Source: Moraxella lacunata
GTDB taxonomy: Bacteria > Pseudomonadota > Gammaproteobacteria > Pseudomonadales > Moraxellaceae
Length of the DNA: 31,948 bases
Direction of reading: 5' to 3'
Assembly: GCF_002027545.1 (NCBI RefSeq)
Contig: NZ_MXAN01000033.1
Location: 37,266-69,213 of the forward strand
A program made the translations under genes and the position numbers. How positions within the stretch are numbered: position 1 is the stretch's first letter; each line of letters begins with the position of its first letter. The notes beneath the pieces are model-generated. The model ran no database searches, had not been told where the DNA came from, and was given only the letters and a program-made list of their open reading frames with translations. Shown here piece after piece: positions 24,719-31,948 of the stretch.

Positions 24719-27700
24719 ATGTTAATGATAAATATCAATACCCCCACCACCAAACCTAGCTTCCACACCCATTTTACCGCCCAAGCAGACGCAAGTTTTG
24801 CCCTATGGCTTGCTACCCTTGCCAAAGACAGCACGGATTTGACCTTGGTCATCTGCCAATCTCAAAGCGAACTGCAACGCCTTGCCGATGAGTTACATTT
24901 TTTTGGGGTATCCGCCCATGTGTTTGCCGATTATGAGACACTTGTTTATGACAATCTGTCGGTACACCAAGACATTATTTCTGAGCGGATTGACCTATTG
25001 ACACACATGCCAACAAGCGGTGTATTGTTGGTGAGTGTGCAGACACTCATGCAAAAAATAACGCCCCCAAGTCATCTTTTGGGACGGTTTTTTGATTTGA
25101 ATGTGGGCGATACCTTTGATATAGAGCATGAGCGTGAACGCCTTGCCAAGGCAGGCTATAAGGCGGTGGATAACGTCTATATGGCGGGCGAATTTGCCGT
25201 GCGTGGGAGCATTGTGGATATTTTTGCGGTGGGGCAAGCCTTGCCGTTTCGTTTGGAATTATTTGACGATGAGATAGAAACGATTAAATTTTTTAATCCT
25301 GATACTCAGCGAACCGTTACCGATGAAGAGCTTGATAAGTTCAAAAAAGACGGCGTGTTTGACGACAAAACCGCCCCAACGTCGCCCAAAGTGGCAAGTT
25401 TTCGCCTGTTGCCTGCTCGTGAATTTGACTTAGACGACAAAGAGACGTTCCGCCAAAATTTTGCCAGCCTTTTCCCCAATGCGTCCGCTCGCAAGGTGGA
25501 GTTTTATAATGACGTTATGAATGGCATACAGCCGTCTGGGGTGGAGTATTATGCACCACTGTTTTTTGATTTGCATGAATGGCAGACGACAGGTACGCTG
25601 TTTCATTATTTGCCCAAAAATACGCTCGTTGTCTGCGATGACAATTTGTCCGCTCATCATCACGACTTTTGGGAGCAGGTAAACGCACGCTATCATTCTT
25701 TGGCGTTTGATAAGGACGTGCCGATACTGCCCCCTGATTATTTGTATTTGCCAAGCAATGAATTTTTTCAAGCATTAAAGGCATATCCAAGAGCGGTATT
25801 TGGTGATGACAGAGAAGATGCACTGACTTTATTTGACCATATTAGCACTCATGCCGTTCCTAATTTGCCAATCAATCATCAAAAAGACGAACCCTTGGGC
25901 GAGTTTTTGGACTTTGTGGGGGCGTGCGATGAGCCGATTTTATTGGTGTGTGAAAGTGCCGGTCGCCGTGAGATTATTTTAGAATTATTAAAGGGCAAAC
26001 TTGACAGTGACACGGTGGCGGATTTTGATGAGTTTTTGGCAAATTTGGATAAATTTACCCAAAAAATTGCCTTAACCGTTGCCCCGATAGAGCGTGGATT
26101 ATGGTTAAAAAATAGCAATGAACCGTTCGTGGTGAGCCTGTCGAACCATGACGGTTTTCCGCCACCCTTCGACTTAGCTCAGGGCGAACGGAAAACCTTA
26201 ATTTCTGATACTGATGATAAATTAAAAAATATTGGTGGTTTTTGTGTCATCAGTGAAACCCAAATTTTTGGGCGAGTGGTCGCAACCACCAAACGCAAAC
26301 GCCAAAATGTCTTATCGCAAGCCTTTTTGATAAAATCGGTAAGCGAGATGACCGAGGGGTCGCTTGTCGTGCATTTGTCCTATGGTATTGGGCGGTATCA
26401 AGGGCTTGTTGTGCTTGACGTGGGCGAGGGCGAGCAGGAATTTATCCATATCAAATATGCCGATGATGCCAACGTCTATGTACCGATTACCAATCTTGCT
26501 TTGATTGGGCGGTATAGTGGTACCGATAGCGAGGCGGTGCAGTTGTCAAAACTTGGCTCGGGCAAGTGGGATAAGGCACGCCAAAAGAGCCTGACCGACA
26601 TTTATGACGTGGCAGCGGAGCTGTTGAATGTGCAAGCAAGGCGAAATGCCAAACAGGGCATTCGTTTTGACATTGACATGGCAAGCTATGAGCTGTTTGC
26701 CAGTGGTTTTGCCTATGATGAAACGCCTGACCAACAAAGTGCCATTGAGGCGGTGATGTTTGATATGAAACAGACCAAGCCCATGGATAGGCTTATCTGT
26801 GGTGATGTGGGTTTTGGCAAGACAGAGGTTGCCATGCGGTCGGCATTCATTGCGGTGCAGGCAGGCTATCAAGTGGCACTGCTTGTGCCAACCACGCTAC
26901 TGGCGGGACAGCACGAGGACAGTTTTAAGGACAGATTTGCCGATTGGGCGATTAAGATTGAAAGTTTGTCCCGTTTTGTCGGTAAAAAAGCCCAAGATAA
27001 GGTGCTGGCTGATTTGGCGGACGGTAAGGTGGATATCATCATTGGCACGCACCGACTGTTACAAGATGATGTTAGATTTAAAAATTTAGGCTTGATGATT
27101 ATTGATGAAGAACATCGTTTTGGCGTACGCCACAAAGAAAAAATCAAAGCCATGCAAGCGGACGTGGATACGCTCACCATGACCGCCACGCCCATTCCAC
27201 GCACGCTCAACATGGCTCTGTCGGGTATGCAGGATATTTCTATCATTGCCACACCGCCTGCCAGAAGGCTTGCTATTAAAACATTTGTCGCCGAAAAAAA
27301 CGAGCAGACAACCAAAGATGCGATTTTGCGTGAGATTTTGCGTGGGGGGCAGGTGTATTATTTGCACAATGACGTGGCGAGCATTGACACGGTGGCAGAG
27401 AACTTGTCCGAGCTTATCCCTGAGGTGCGTGTGGGTGTGGCTCATGGGCAAATGGCAGAAAAAGAACTTCACGATGTCATGAGTGATTTTTATCACAAAA
27501 AAACCAATGTGCTTGTCGCCAGTACCATCATTGAGACGGGCATTGATGTGCCAAATGCCAATACGATCATTATCAACCGAGCGGATAAATTTGGATTGGC
27601 TCAGCTTCATCAGCTGCGTGGACGTGTGGGACGATCGCATCATCAGGCGTATTGTTATTTATTTGTGCCATCTATCAAAGGTCTAAGCACTGATGCCAAA

Positions 27701-28369
27701 AAACGCCTTGATGCCATTAGCCGAGCCAATACTTTGGGGGCAGGTTTTATGCTGGCAAGTGAGGATTTGGAGATTCGTGGGGCAGGCGAGATTTTGGGTA
27801 AGCAACAGTCTGGCAACATGCAGACCATTGGTTTTGGACTGTATATGGACATGTTAGAACGTGCCACAAAGGCGATAAAGTCGGGCAATACACCAAGCCT
27901 TGCCACACCGCTTGATTTGGTGAGTGATATTAACATTCATGCGTCCGCCTTGATACCGAGCGATTATTTGGCAGATGTGCATGAAAGGCTGTTATGCTAT
28001 AAGCGTATCGCCAATGCCGAGACGGTGGACGAGCTAAATGAGATGCGTGCCGAGATGATTGACCGTTTTGGGGCGATGCCGACCGCCCTTAGTAATTTAT
28101 TTTTGGTACATAAAATGCGAGTGCAAAGCATACCGCTTGGCATTAGCAAAATTGACGTAACTGCCAATGGGCTTAGCATGGAGTTTAAGGCGGATACGCC
28201 TGTGGACGGACTTGCGATTATCAAGCTCATTCAGTCCGATGACGGCTATCGCATGAATGGGGCAACAGGGCTAAAATACGCCTTTAAAGACGAAAAAGAC
28301 GTGGTGGGGCGGACGAATGTGGTGTTTGAGTTGTTGAAGTATTTGCACGGGCATATTGTCAAAGAATAA
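24719..28369 (+). CDS. mfd: Transcription-repair coupling factor with an in-frame repeat insertion
   Basis: Mfd removes RNA polymerase stalled at DNA damage and brings in UvrA. At 1216 residues it is longer than E. coli Mfd (1148). The UvrB-like N-terminal part is present; the RNA polymerase-interacting domain begins near VVHLSYGIGRYQGL (about residue 550). The helicase motor has GDVGFGKTE (about 695-703), IIDEEHRFG, TATPIPRTL and GRVGRSHHQ (about 966-974). Residues about 468-493, ahead of the RNA polymerase-interacting domain, are coded by a palindromic repeat of the type seen at 31650-31729, in frame and without a stop. The start is ATG 24719 or, six nt later, 24725. mntP follows after 9 nt. 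Confidence 0.97.
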   Translation: MLMININTPTTKPSFHTHFTAQADASFALWLATLAKDSTDLTLVICQSQSELQRLADELHFFGVSAHVFADYETLVYDNLSVHQDIISERIDLLTHMPTSGVLLVSVQTLMQKITPPSHLLGRFFDLNVGDTFDIEHERERLAKAGYKAVDNVYMAGEFAVRGSIVDIFAVGQALPFRLELFDDEIETIKFFNPDTQRTVTDEELDKFKKDGVFDDKTAPTSPKVASFRLLPAREFDLDDKETFRQNFASLFPNASARKVEFYNDVMNGIQPSGVEYYAPLFFDLHEWQTTGTLFHYLPKNTLVVCDDNLSAHHHDFWEQVNARYHSLAFDKDVPILPPDYLYLPSNEFFQALKAYPRAVFGDDREDALTLFDHISTHAVPNLPINHQKDEPLGEFLDFVGACDEPILLVCESAGRREIILELLKGKLDSDTVADFDEFLANLDKFTQKIALTVAPIERGLWLKNSNEPFVVSLSNHDGFPPPFDLAQGERKTLISDTDDKLKNIGGFCVISETQIFGRVVATTKRKRQNVLSQAFLIKSVSEMTEGSLVVHLSYGIGRYQGLVVLDVGEGEQEFIHIKYADDANVYVPITNLALIGRYSGTDSEAVQLSKLGSGKWDKARQKSLTDIYDVAAELLNVQARRNAKQGIRFDIDMASYELFASGFAYDETPDQQSAIEAVMFDMKQTKPMDRLICGDVGFGKTEVAMRSAFIAVQAGYQVALLVPTTLLAGQHEDSFKDRFADWAIKIESLSRFVGKKAQDKVLADLADGKVDIIIGTHRLLQDDVRFKNLGLMIIDEEHRFGVRHKEKIKAMQADVDTLTMTATPIPRTLNMALSGMQDISIIATPPARRLAIKTFVAEKNEQTTKDAILREILRGGQVYYLHNDVASIDTVAENLSELIPEVRVGVAHGQMAEKELHDVMSDFYHKKTNVLVASTIIETGIDVPNANTIIINRADKFGLAQLHQLRGRVGRSHHQAYCYLFVPSIKGLSTDAKKRLDAISRANTLGAGFMLASEDLEIRGAGEILGKQQSGNMQTIGFGLYMDMLERATKAIKSGNTPSLATPLDLVSDINIHASALIPSDYLADVHERLLCYKRIANAETVDELNEMRAEMIDRFGAMPTALSNLFLVHKMRVQSIPLGISKIDVTANGLSMEFKADTPVDGLAIIKLIQSDDGYRMNGATGLKYAFKDEKDVVGRTNVVFELLKYLHGHIVKE
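26122..26196. repeat. REP-like palindromic repeat inside mfd
   Basis: The sequence runs CCGTTCGTGGTGAGCCTGTC, GAACCATGACGG, then ACCCTTCGACttAGCTCAGG, GCGAACGG. It is the same repeat as at 31650-31729 in reverse orientation with a few changes. Translated in the mfd frame it gives short peptides such as EPFVVSLSNH and PFDLAQGER, with no stop codon. Confidence 0.8.
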
Positions 28370-28378
28370 GGATAAACC

Positions 28379-29002
28379 ATGAACGCACTTACACTCACTA
28401 CCTTATCTTTTGGCATGGCAACGGACGCCTTTGCGGTGGCGGTGGCAAAAGGGGCGAGCGAGCGACATCCACGCCTGTGGCAAGCGGTGCAGGGCGGACT
28501 GTTCTTTGGGGCAGTAGAAGGGCTTGCTCCGTTTATCGGTTATTGCTTGGGTAAGGCTACTGAGAGCTGGGTGCAAGTCTTTGACCATTGGGTTGCCTTT
28601 GGACTGCTTGGGGCGTTGGGCGTGTGGTTTATTTATGGGGCGGTGTGCCATGATGAACAAGCAGATAAGCAAGCCAATGAACAAAAAGCCGAACAACAAG
28701 CCGAGCAACACGATAAGCAAGGGCAAGCCAATACTTCAAACATCGCCCTAATGCTAATCACTGCCATTGCCACAAGTATTGATTCGGTGGTGGTGGGCGT
28801 GTCGTTGGCGTTTTTGGACGTGAACATCGTCTTGGCGTGCGTACTGATAGGGCTTGCCACGACCATTATGGCGACAGGCGGGCTGTATCTTGGCAACCGT
28901 TTGGGGGCGAGCTTTGGGCGTTATGCGATGGGTGTGGGCGGTGTAGTGCTGATTGGCATTGGTGTGTTTATTTTGGGGACACACTTGGCGGAGCATGGTT
29001 AA
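28379..29002 (+). CDS. mntP: Manganese efflux protein MntP
   Basis: MntP exports Mn2+ through the inner membrane. The 207-residue protein has six hydrophobic segments. D16 in FGMATDAFAVA and D135 in IATSIDSVVVGVSLAF match the two aspartates needed in E. coli MntP. The cytoplasmic loop between the halves (about residues 90-120) is extended and rich in Glu, Gln, Lys, with a few His. An AAGGAT ribosome site follows directly on mfd (9-nt gap), so it may be co-transcribed with mfd. No yybP-ykoY manganese riboswitch fits in such a gap. Its last 4 nt overlap the end of the convergent Lrp-type gene. Confidence 0.93.
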   Translation: MNALTLTTLSFGMATDAFAVAVAKGASERHPRLWQAVQGGLFFGAVEGLAPFIGYCLGKATESWVQVFDHWVAFGLLGALGVWFIYGAVCHDEQADKQANEQKAEQQAEQHDKQGQANTSNIALMLITAIATSIDSVVVGVSLAFLDVNIVLACVLIGLATTIMATGGLYLGNRLGASFGRYAMGVGGVVLIGIGVFILGTHLAEHG

Positions 29003-29463
29003 ACCGCACTTCTATCAAACACTTCCCGTAACTCAAAACTGGTATGCAGCTGACTGACCCCGTCAATTTTGCTTAATCTATGAAGTAAAAACTCTTCATA
29101 ATGACTCATATCACGCACCACCACTTTTAACAGATAATCTTCCGACCGCCCTGTAACAAGGCTACACGACACCACTTCATCAAAGGTTTTGATGTGGTTT
29201 TCAAATTCGCCAAAGCGTTCGGCGGTGTGTTTATCCATGCTGACCGCAACAAAGACGGACAAGGTGTTGCCAAGCGAGCGTGCGGACGTGTGGGCGTGAT
29301 AGCCTGTGATAACGCCCATGTCTTCAAGCCGTTTAATCCTGCGAATGACAGGCGTGGCGGACAGATTGACCTGCTCGGATATGTCGGCAACGGCAAGGCG
29401 AGCGTTGTCCGTGAGTAGTTTTAGGATTTTATGGTCAATGGGGTCTAGGTTAATGGCACTCAT
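28999..29463 (-). CDS. Lrp/AsnC family transcriptional regulator
   Basis: A 154-residue protein with the usual two parts: an N-terminal winged helix-turn-helix (residues about 6-60: LDPIDHKILKLLTDNARLAVADI, VNLSATPVIRRIKRLED) and a C-terminal RAM domain (about 65-145) that forms oligomers and binds amino acids. The gene diverges from leuA across a 206-nt AT-rich gap, which makes leuA and itself plausible targets. Which amino acid it senses is unknown. The 3' end overlaps mntP by 4 nt on the opposite strand. Confidence 0.93.
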   Translation of the reverse strand: MSAINLDPIDHKILKLLTDNARLAVADISEQVNLSATPVIRRIKRLEDMGVITGYHAHTSARSLGNTLSVFVAVSMDKHTAERFGEFENHIKTFDEVVSCSLVTGRSEDYLLKVVVRDMSHYEEFLLHRLSKIDGVSQLHTSFELREVFDRSAV

Positions 29464-29491
29464 TATGGAAATTCATCAAAATTTGGCGGAT

Positions 29492-29562
29492 TTTACCATA
29501 AATTCATTATTTTTTGGTAAATATGGCTAAAATATGCCAAAAATTTTTGTAAAATTGGTAAA
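29492..29562. promoter_or_regulatory. Possible Lrp-type sites between the regulator gene and leuA
   Basis: The gap holds TTTACC (29492-29497) and GGTAAA at 29516-29521 and 29557-29562, with AT-rich flanks. The two GGTAAA are 41 nt apart (about four DNA turns). Such AT-rich, helically phased sites fit Lrp-family binding, but the motif is short and the assignment is inferred. Confidence 0.3.
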
Positions 29563-29578
29563 AATTAGTGCAAAATTT

Positions 29579-29587
29579 TGGTATGAT
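29579..29587 (+). promoter_or_regulatory. Candidate leuA extended -10 promoter
   Basis: TGGTATGAT is an extended -10 box 82 nt before the leuA ATG. No good -35 box stands at 17 nt. The leader has a weak GGGC/GCCC hairpin (about 29626-29644) but no run of Leu codons, so classical attenuation is not visible. Confidence 0.35.
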
Positions 29588-29669
29588 AATATCATCTCAA
29601 AATTCTTTATATGACAAGATTTGTAGGGGCAATTTATTCGCCCAAACTTTACCATTAAGTGAGCTTATC

Positions 29670-31400
29670 ATGCCAATACCCAAAATCACCCCAAAAAATC
29701 CCGCTTTTGATTTTACCAAATATCGCCCCTTTGAATTTGCTCCGCACCTGCCCGACCGCACATGGTGCGACAAACGCATAGAAAAAGCCCCGATTTGGGC
29801 GAGCGTGGATTTGCGAGACGGCAACCAAGCCTTGATTGACCCCATGACCATTGAGCAAAAATTACGCTTTTTTAAATTGCTCGTAGCGGTTGGTTTCAAG
29901 GAGATTGAGATTGGCTTTCCGTCTGCCGCCCAAGTGGAATTTGACTTTACACGTCTTTTGATTGAAGGCGGTCATGTGCCTGATGACGTTACTTTGCAGG
30001 TGCTGGTGCAGGCTCGTGAGCATTTGATTGAACGCACCTTTGAGAGCCTAAAAGGGGCAAAACGTGCCATTGTTCACGTTTATAACAGCACGTCAAGGGT
30101 GCAACGTGATAAGGTCTATCAGCTTGATAAGGACGGCATTAAGGCGATTGCGGTCAATGGAGCGACCCTGCTTAGAGACATTGCCAAACGCCATCCTGAG
30201 ACCGAGTGGATTTTTCAGTACAGTCCAGAGAGTTTTAGCCAGACCGAGACTGATTTTGCCGTAGAAGTCTGCCAAGCGGTGTGCGATGTGTGGCAACCCC
30301 AAGACGGACAAAAAGTGATTTTGAACCTACCTGCCACCGTAGAAGCGTCCACGCCCAACCTGTATGCCGACCAGATTGAGTATTTTTGTCGTCATTTGCC
30401 AAGCCGTAAAGACGTGATTGTGAGCCTACACACGCACAACGACCGTGGTTGTGGCGTGGCAGCAAGTGAGCTTGGTGTTATGGCAGGGGCTGACCGCGTG
30501 GAGGGTACGCTACTGGGTAATGGCGAGCGTACGGGCAACATGGATATTTTGACCATGGCAATGAACCTGTACACGCAAGGGGTAGACCCTGAGCTTGACT
30601 TGTCGCAAGTGAGTGAGATTGTGCAAGTAGCGACTGATTGCACCAATTTGCCCGTACACCCACGCCATGCCTATGTCGGCGAACTTGTGTTTACGGCTTT
30701 CTCAGGCTCGCACCAAGATGCCATTAAAAAGTCGCTTGATTATAATGAAAAACACCCCGAAACCGAACAGCATTGGGACGTGGCATACTTGCCCATTGAC
30801 CCTGTGCATATCGGGCGAAGCTATCAAGACGTGGTGCGTATCAATAGCCAGTCGGGCAAGGGTGGGGCGGCGTATATTCTGCAACGTCATTATGGTTTTG
30901 ATTTGCCACGTTGGACGCAGATTGATTTTGCCAAAGTGGTGCAAAACCAAGCCGAGAGTTTGGCTCGTGAGCTAAAAACGGACGAATTGCTTGACATTTT
31001 TACCAAGACTTATTTAACCCAAGAAACCTTTAAACTTAGTGATTATCAGATTAACAATAAGGGCGGAGATGTGTCATTCAACGGACAAATCGCCACGCCA
31101 ACCGATGTGCTAGAAATCATCGGGCAGGGCAATGGTGCGTTGTCAGCATTTATTGACGGACTGGTCAAGGCGACAGGCAAGGACATTCACGTTACCAATT
31201 ATTCAGAACACGCCATTAACGTCAAGGCGACCGAAAGCCTGCTTGATGACGAGCTAGGCGACAACCAAACCAACTCGGCGGCGGCGGCGTATGTTCAGCT
31301 TAATGTGGCAGGCAAGGTGTATTCTGGCATTGGCGTGTGCAACAGCACTGTATCGTCCATGCTAAAAGGCGTGCTGTCGGCATTGTCGCAGGCGTGGTAA
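29670..31400 (+). CDS. leuA: 2-isopropylmalate synthase
   Basis: LeuA condenses acetyl-CoA with 2-ketoisovalerate in the first committed step to leucine. From ATG 29670 the product has 576 residues and opens with PKITPKNPAFDFTKYRPF, typical of the roughly 560-residue class. A longer frame from 29568 would start inside the promoter. The catalytic barrel has WASVDLRDGNQALIDPM and SLHTHNDRGCGVAASELG with metal-binding His residues, then GNGERTGNMD. The C-terminal regulatory domain (from about residue 440) senses leucine. It stands alone, with its own terminator; ilvD at the other end supplies its keto acid. Confidence 0.97.
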   Translation: MPIPKITPKNPAFDFTKYRPFEFAPHLPDRTWCDKRIEKAPIWASVDLRDGNQALIDPMTIEQKLRFFKLLVAVGFKEIEIGFPSAAQVEFDFTRLLIEGGHVPDDVTLQVLVQAREHLIERTFESLKGAKRAIVHVYNSTSRVQRDKVYQLDKDGIKAIAVNGATLLRDIAKRHPETEWIFQYSPESFSQTETDFAVEVCQAVCDVWQPQDGQKVILNLPATVEASTPNLYADQIEYFCRHLPSRKDVIVSLHTHNDRGCGVAASELGVMAGADRVEGTLLGNGERTGNMDILTMAMNLYTQGVDPELDLSQVSEIVQVATDCTNLPVHPRHAYVGELVFTAFSGSHQDAIKKSLDYNEKHPETEQHWDVAYLPIDPVHIGRSYQDVVRINSQSGKGGAAYILQRHYGFDLPRWTQIDFAKVVQNQAESLARELKTDELLDIFTKTYLTQETFKLSDYQINNKGGDVSFNGQIATPTDVLEIIGQGNGALSAFIDGLVKATGKDIHVTNYSEHAINVKATESLLDDELGDNQTNSAAAAYVQLNVAGKVYSGIGVCNSTVSSMLKGVLSALSQAW

Positions 31401-31417
31401 TTGTCGTAATGTAATGA

Positions 31418-31447
31418 TAAAAAGGGCGAAAATATTCGCTCTTTTTT
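31418..31447 (+). terminator. leuA terminator
   Basis: AAAAGGGCGAA pairs with TTCGCTCTTTT (one G-T pair) around a 4-nt loop and runs into more T residues, 18 nt after the leuA stop. Confidence 0.85.
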
Positions 31448-31587
31448 ATTTTTACAAAAATTTATTTAACATAATCCTAATTGAATTTTTTGGGGTGGAA
31501 TTGATAGGATGGGGGATTTAATCTATCGATAACATGTAGTGGGAAATTACATTCAATTTTGATGAATTAATTATTTGTACTTGATTA

Positions 31588-31802
31588 GGACGTGCCCACC
31601 ATTGATAACATTTTTATAAAATACAGCCAACAAAATTGTATTTTACTACGGAAACCGACCGTTCGCCCTGAGCTTGTCGAAGGGTCGGTTTCCGTCATGG
31701 TTCGACAGGCTCACCACGAACGGAAACCGTGGTACTTTTTCATTTTGTATAGTGTAAGATGAAAGTTTGACAATTTCAACCAATTTTTGCATGAAAAATG
31801 GC
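31588..31802. mobile_element. Second copy of the 202-bp MITE, interrupted and diverged
   Basis: GGACGTGCCCACCATTGATA (31588 on) matches the right end of the MITE at 3217-3418 in reverse orientation, again with TA before it. AAGATGAAA (about 31757) and CAATTTTTGCATGAAAAATG followed by GCTA (to about 31804) match its interior. Between them stands extra DNA with the palindromic repeat. The other end of the MITE is missing, replaced by two more elements. Confidence 0.65.
31650..31729. repeat. REP-like palindromic repeat
   Basis: CGGAAACCGACC and GGTCGGTTTCCG are perfect 12-nt arms around GTTCGCCCTGAGCTTGTCGA. A second half with GGTTCGACAGGCTCACCACG and AACGGAAACCG follows. The GTTCGCCCTGAGCTTGTCGA core is a repeat known from many unrelated bacteria. 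A variant lies in mfd at 26122-26196. Confidence 0.8.
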
Positions 31803-31803
31803 T

Positions 31804-31869
31804 ATCCGACCACTTAATTTAAAAAAGCTAAGTTAAAATCTTAAAATTTACCCAGTTAAGTGGTCGGAT
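31804..31869. mobile_element. 66-bp inverted-repeat element
   Basis: ATCCGACCACTTAA and TTAAGTGGTCGGAT are perfect 14-nt ends around an AT-rich centre of 38 nt. It interrupts the MITE copy: GGCTA before it and TTGTTTTT after it are close together in the intact MITE. A T run follows, so it could also act as a terminator-like hairpin, but the position favours a small insertion element. Confidence 0.55.
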
Positions 31870-31883
31870 TGTTTTTTATAATA

Positions 31884-31948
31884 GACTTCTTTCCAAACCC
31901 CGATTTTTGTGGATTTTTAAAAACTTCAACCCCAATACTTATAAAGGT
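31884..31948. mobile_element. End of a mobile element leaving the window
   Basis: The last 65 bases begin AGACTTCTTTCCAAACCCC and match, in reverse complement, the right 65 bp of the element at 8913-9009 with only a few differences, including one extra A near the edge. It is probably the end of a full insertion sequence or another copy of the short form; which one cannot be told from the window. Confidence 0.6.

Larger units (their letters stand above)
31448..31948. other. Gene-free repeat nest at the right edge
   Basis: I see no gene in these 500 bases. Up to about 31585 the sequence is AT-rich without a recognisable feature. From 31588 on it is made of repeats, described separately: an interrupted copy of the 202-bp MITE, a palindromic repeat, a 66-bp inverted-repeat element and the end of a further element that leaves the window. 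Confidence 0.7.

Noticed and set aside
29611..29658. 15-codon leader frame before leuA as an attenuator peptide
   Set aside because: It has only one Leu codon and no alternative hairpins ending in a T run.
31804..31869. Inverted repeat as the terminator of a gene
   Set aside because: The nearest gene, leuA, already has a terminator 350 nt earlier, and the repeat interrupts a MITE copy.

Overview
The window reads as a chromosomal segment of a Moraxellaceae gamma-proteobacterium, most likely a Moraxella. The reasons are the miaA-hfq gene order, an Hfq carrying a long glycine/phenylalanine-rich tail as in Moraxella, Psychrobacter and Acinetobacter, and fragments of FrpC/RTX-like proteins in an AT-rich block. 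The genus is an inference from gene content, not from a database match.

Region 1 (1-3420, minus strand) is accessory DNA. It holds three pieces of FrpC-like proteins alternating with two membrane-protein genes. Two pieces end in the same 175-nt block, which encodes the Asp-Pro site and first calcium loop of an FrpC-type self-processing module and then stops. One membrane-protein gene has an amber codon, one FrpC-like piece lost its 5' end to a 202-bp MITE, and another lacks a clean start. This looks like a reservoir of toxin/partner cassettes, partly decayed.

Region 2 (3450-8794) has ilvD (branched-chain amino acids), an AI-2E/PerM-type membrane protein, queD, a DUF1778-GNAT toxin-antitoxin pair, and tsaE overlapping the toxin gene. 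Region 3 (8800-10708) is a membrane-protein gene split by a 97-bp insertion element, then miaA with an unusual internal insertion. Together with queC further on, queD, tsaE and miaA form a loose set of tRNA-modification genes around a toxin family that acts on aminoacyl-tRNA.

Region 4 (10774-14979) is hfq followed by the kdsD-kdsC-lptC-lptA-lptB block, which makes Kdo precursor and exports LPS/LOS. Region 5 (15199-18417) has queC, an SMR efflux gene plus TetR regulator behind a promoter with a perfect 20-bp operator palindrome, and a purine permease on the minus strand. Region 6 (18590-24661) has a Bcp-type peroxiredoxin overlapping a family 4 glycosyltransferase, a lipoprotein, a MarC-family protein, a DUF1345 membrane protein and ppiD. 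Region 7 (24719-31400) has mfd (with a palindromic repeat inserted in frame), mntP, an Lrp/AsnC regulator and divergent leuA.

The last 548 bases have no gene. They hold the leuA terminator and a nest of repeats: a second copy of the region 1 MITE, interrupted by the same palindromic repeat seen in mfd, by a 66-bp inverted-repeat element, and by the end of the element that split the region 3 gene. I saw no rRNA, tRNA or CRISPR array. The core genes look ordinary; the unusual material is the FrpC-like cassette block, the toxin-antitoxin pair among tRNA-modification genes, and the family of small mobile repeats, three of which have entered or truncated genes.
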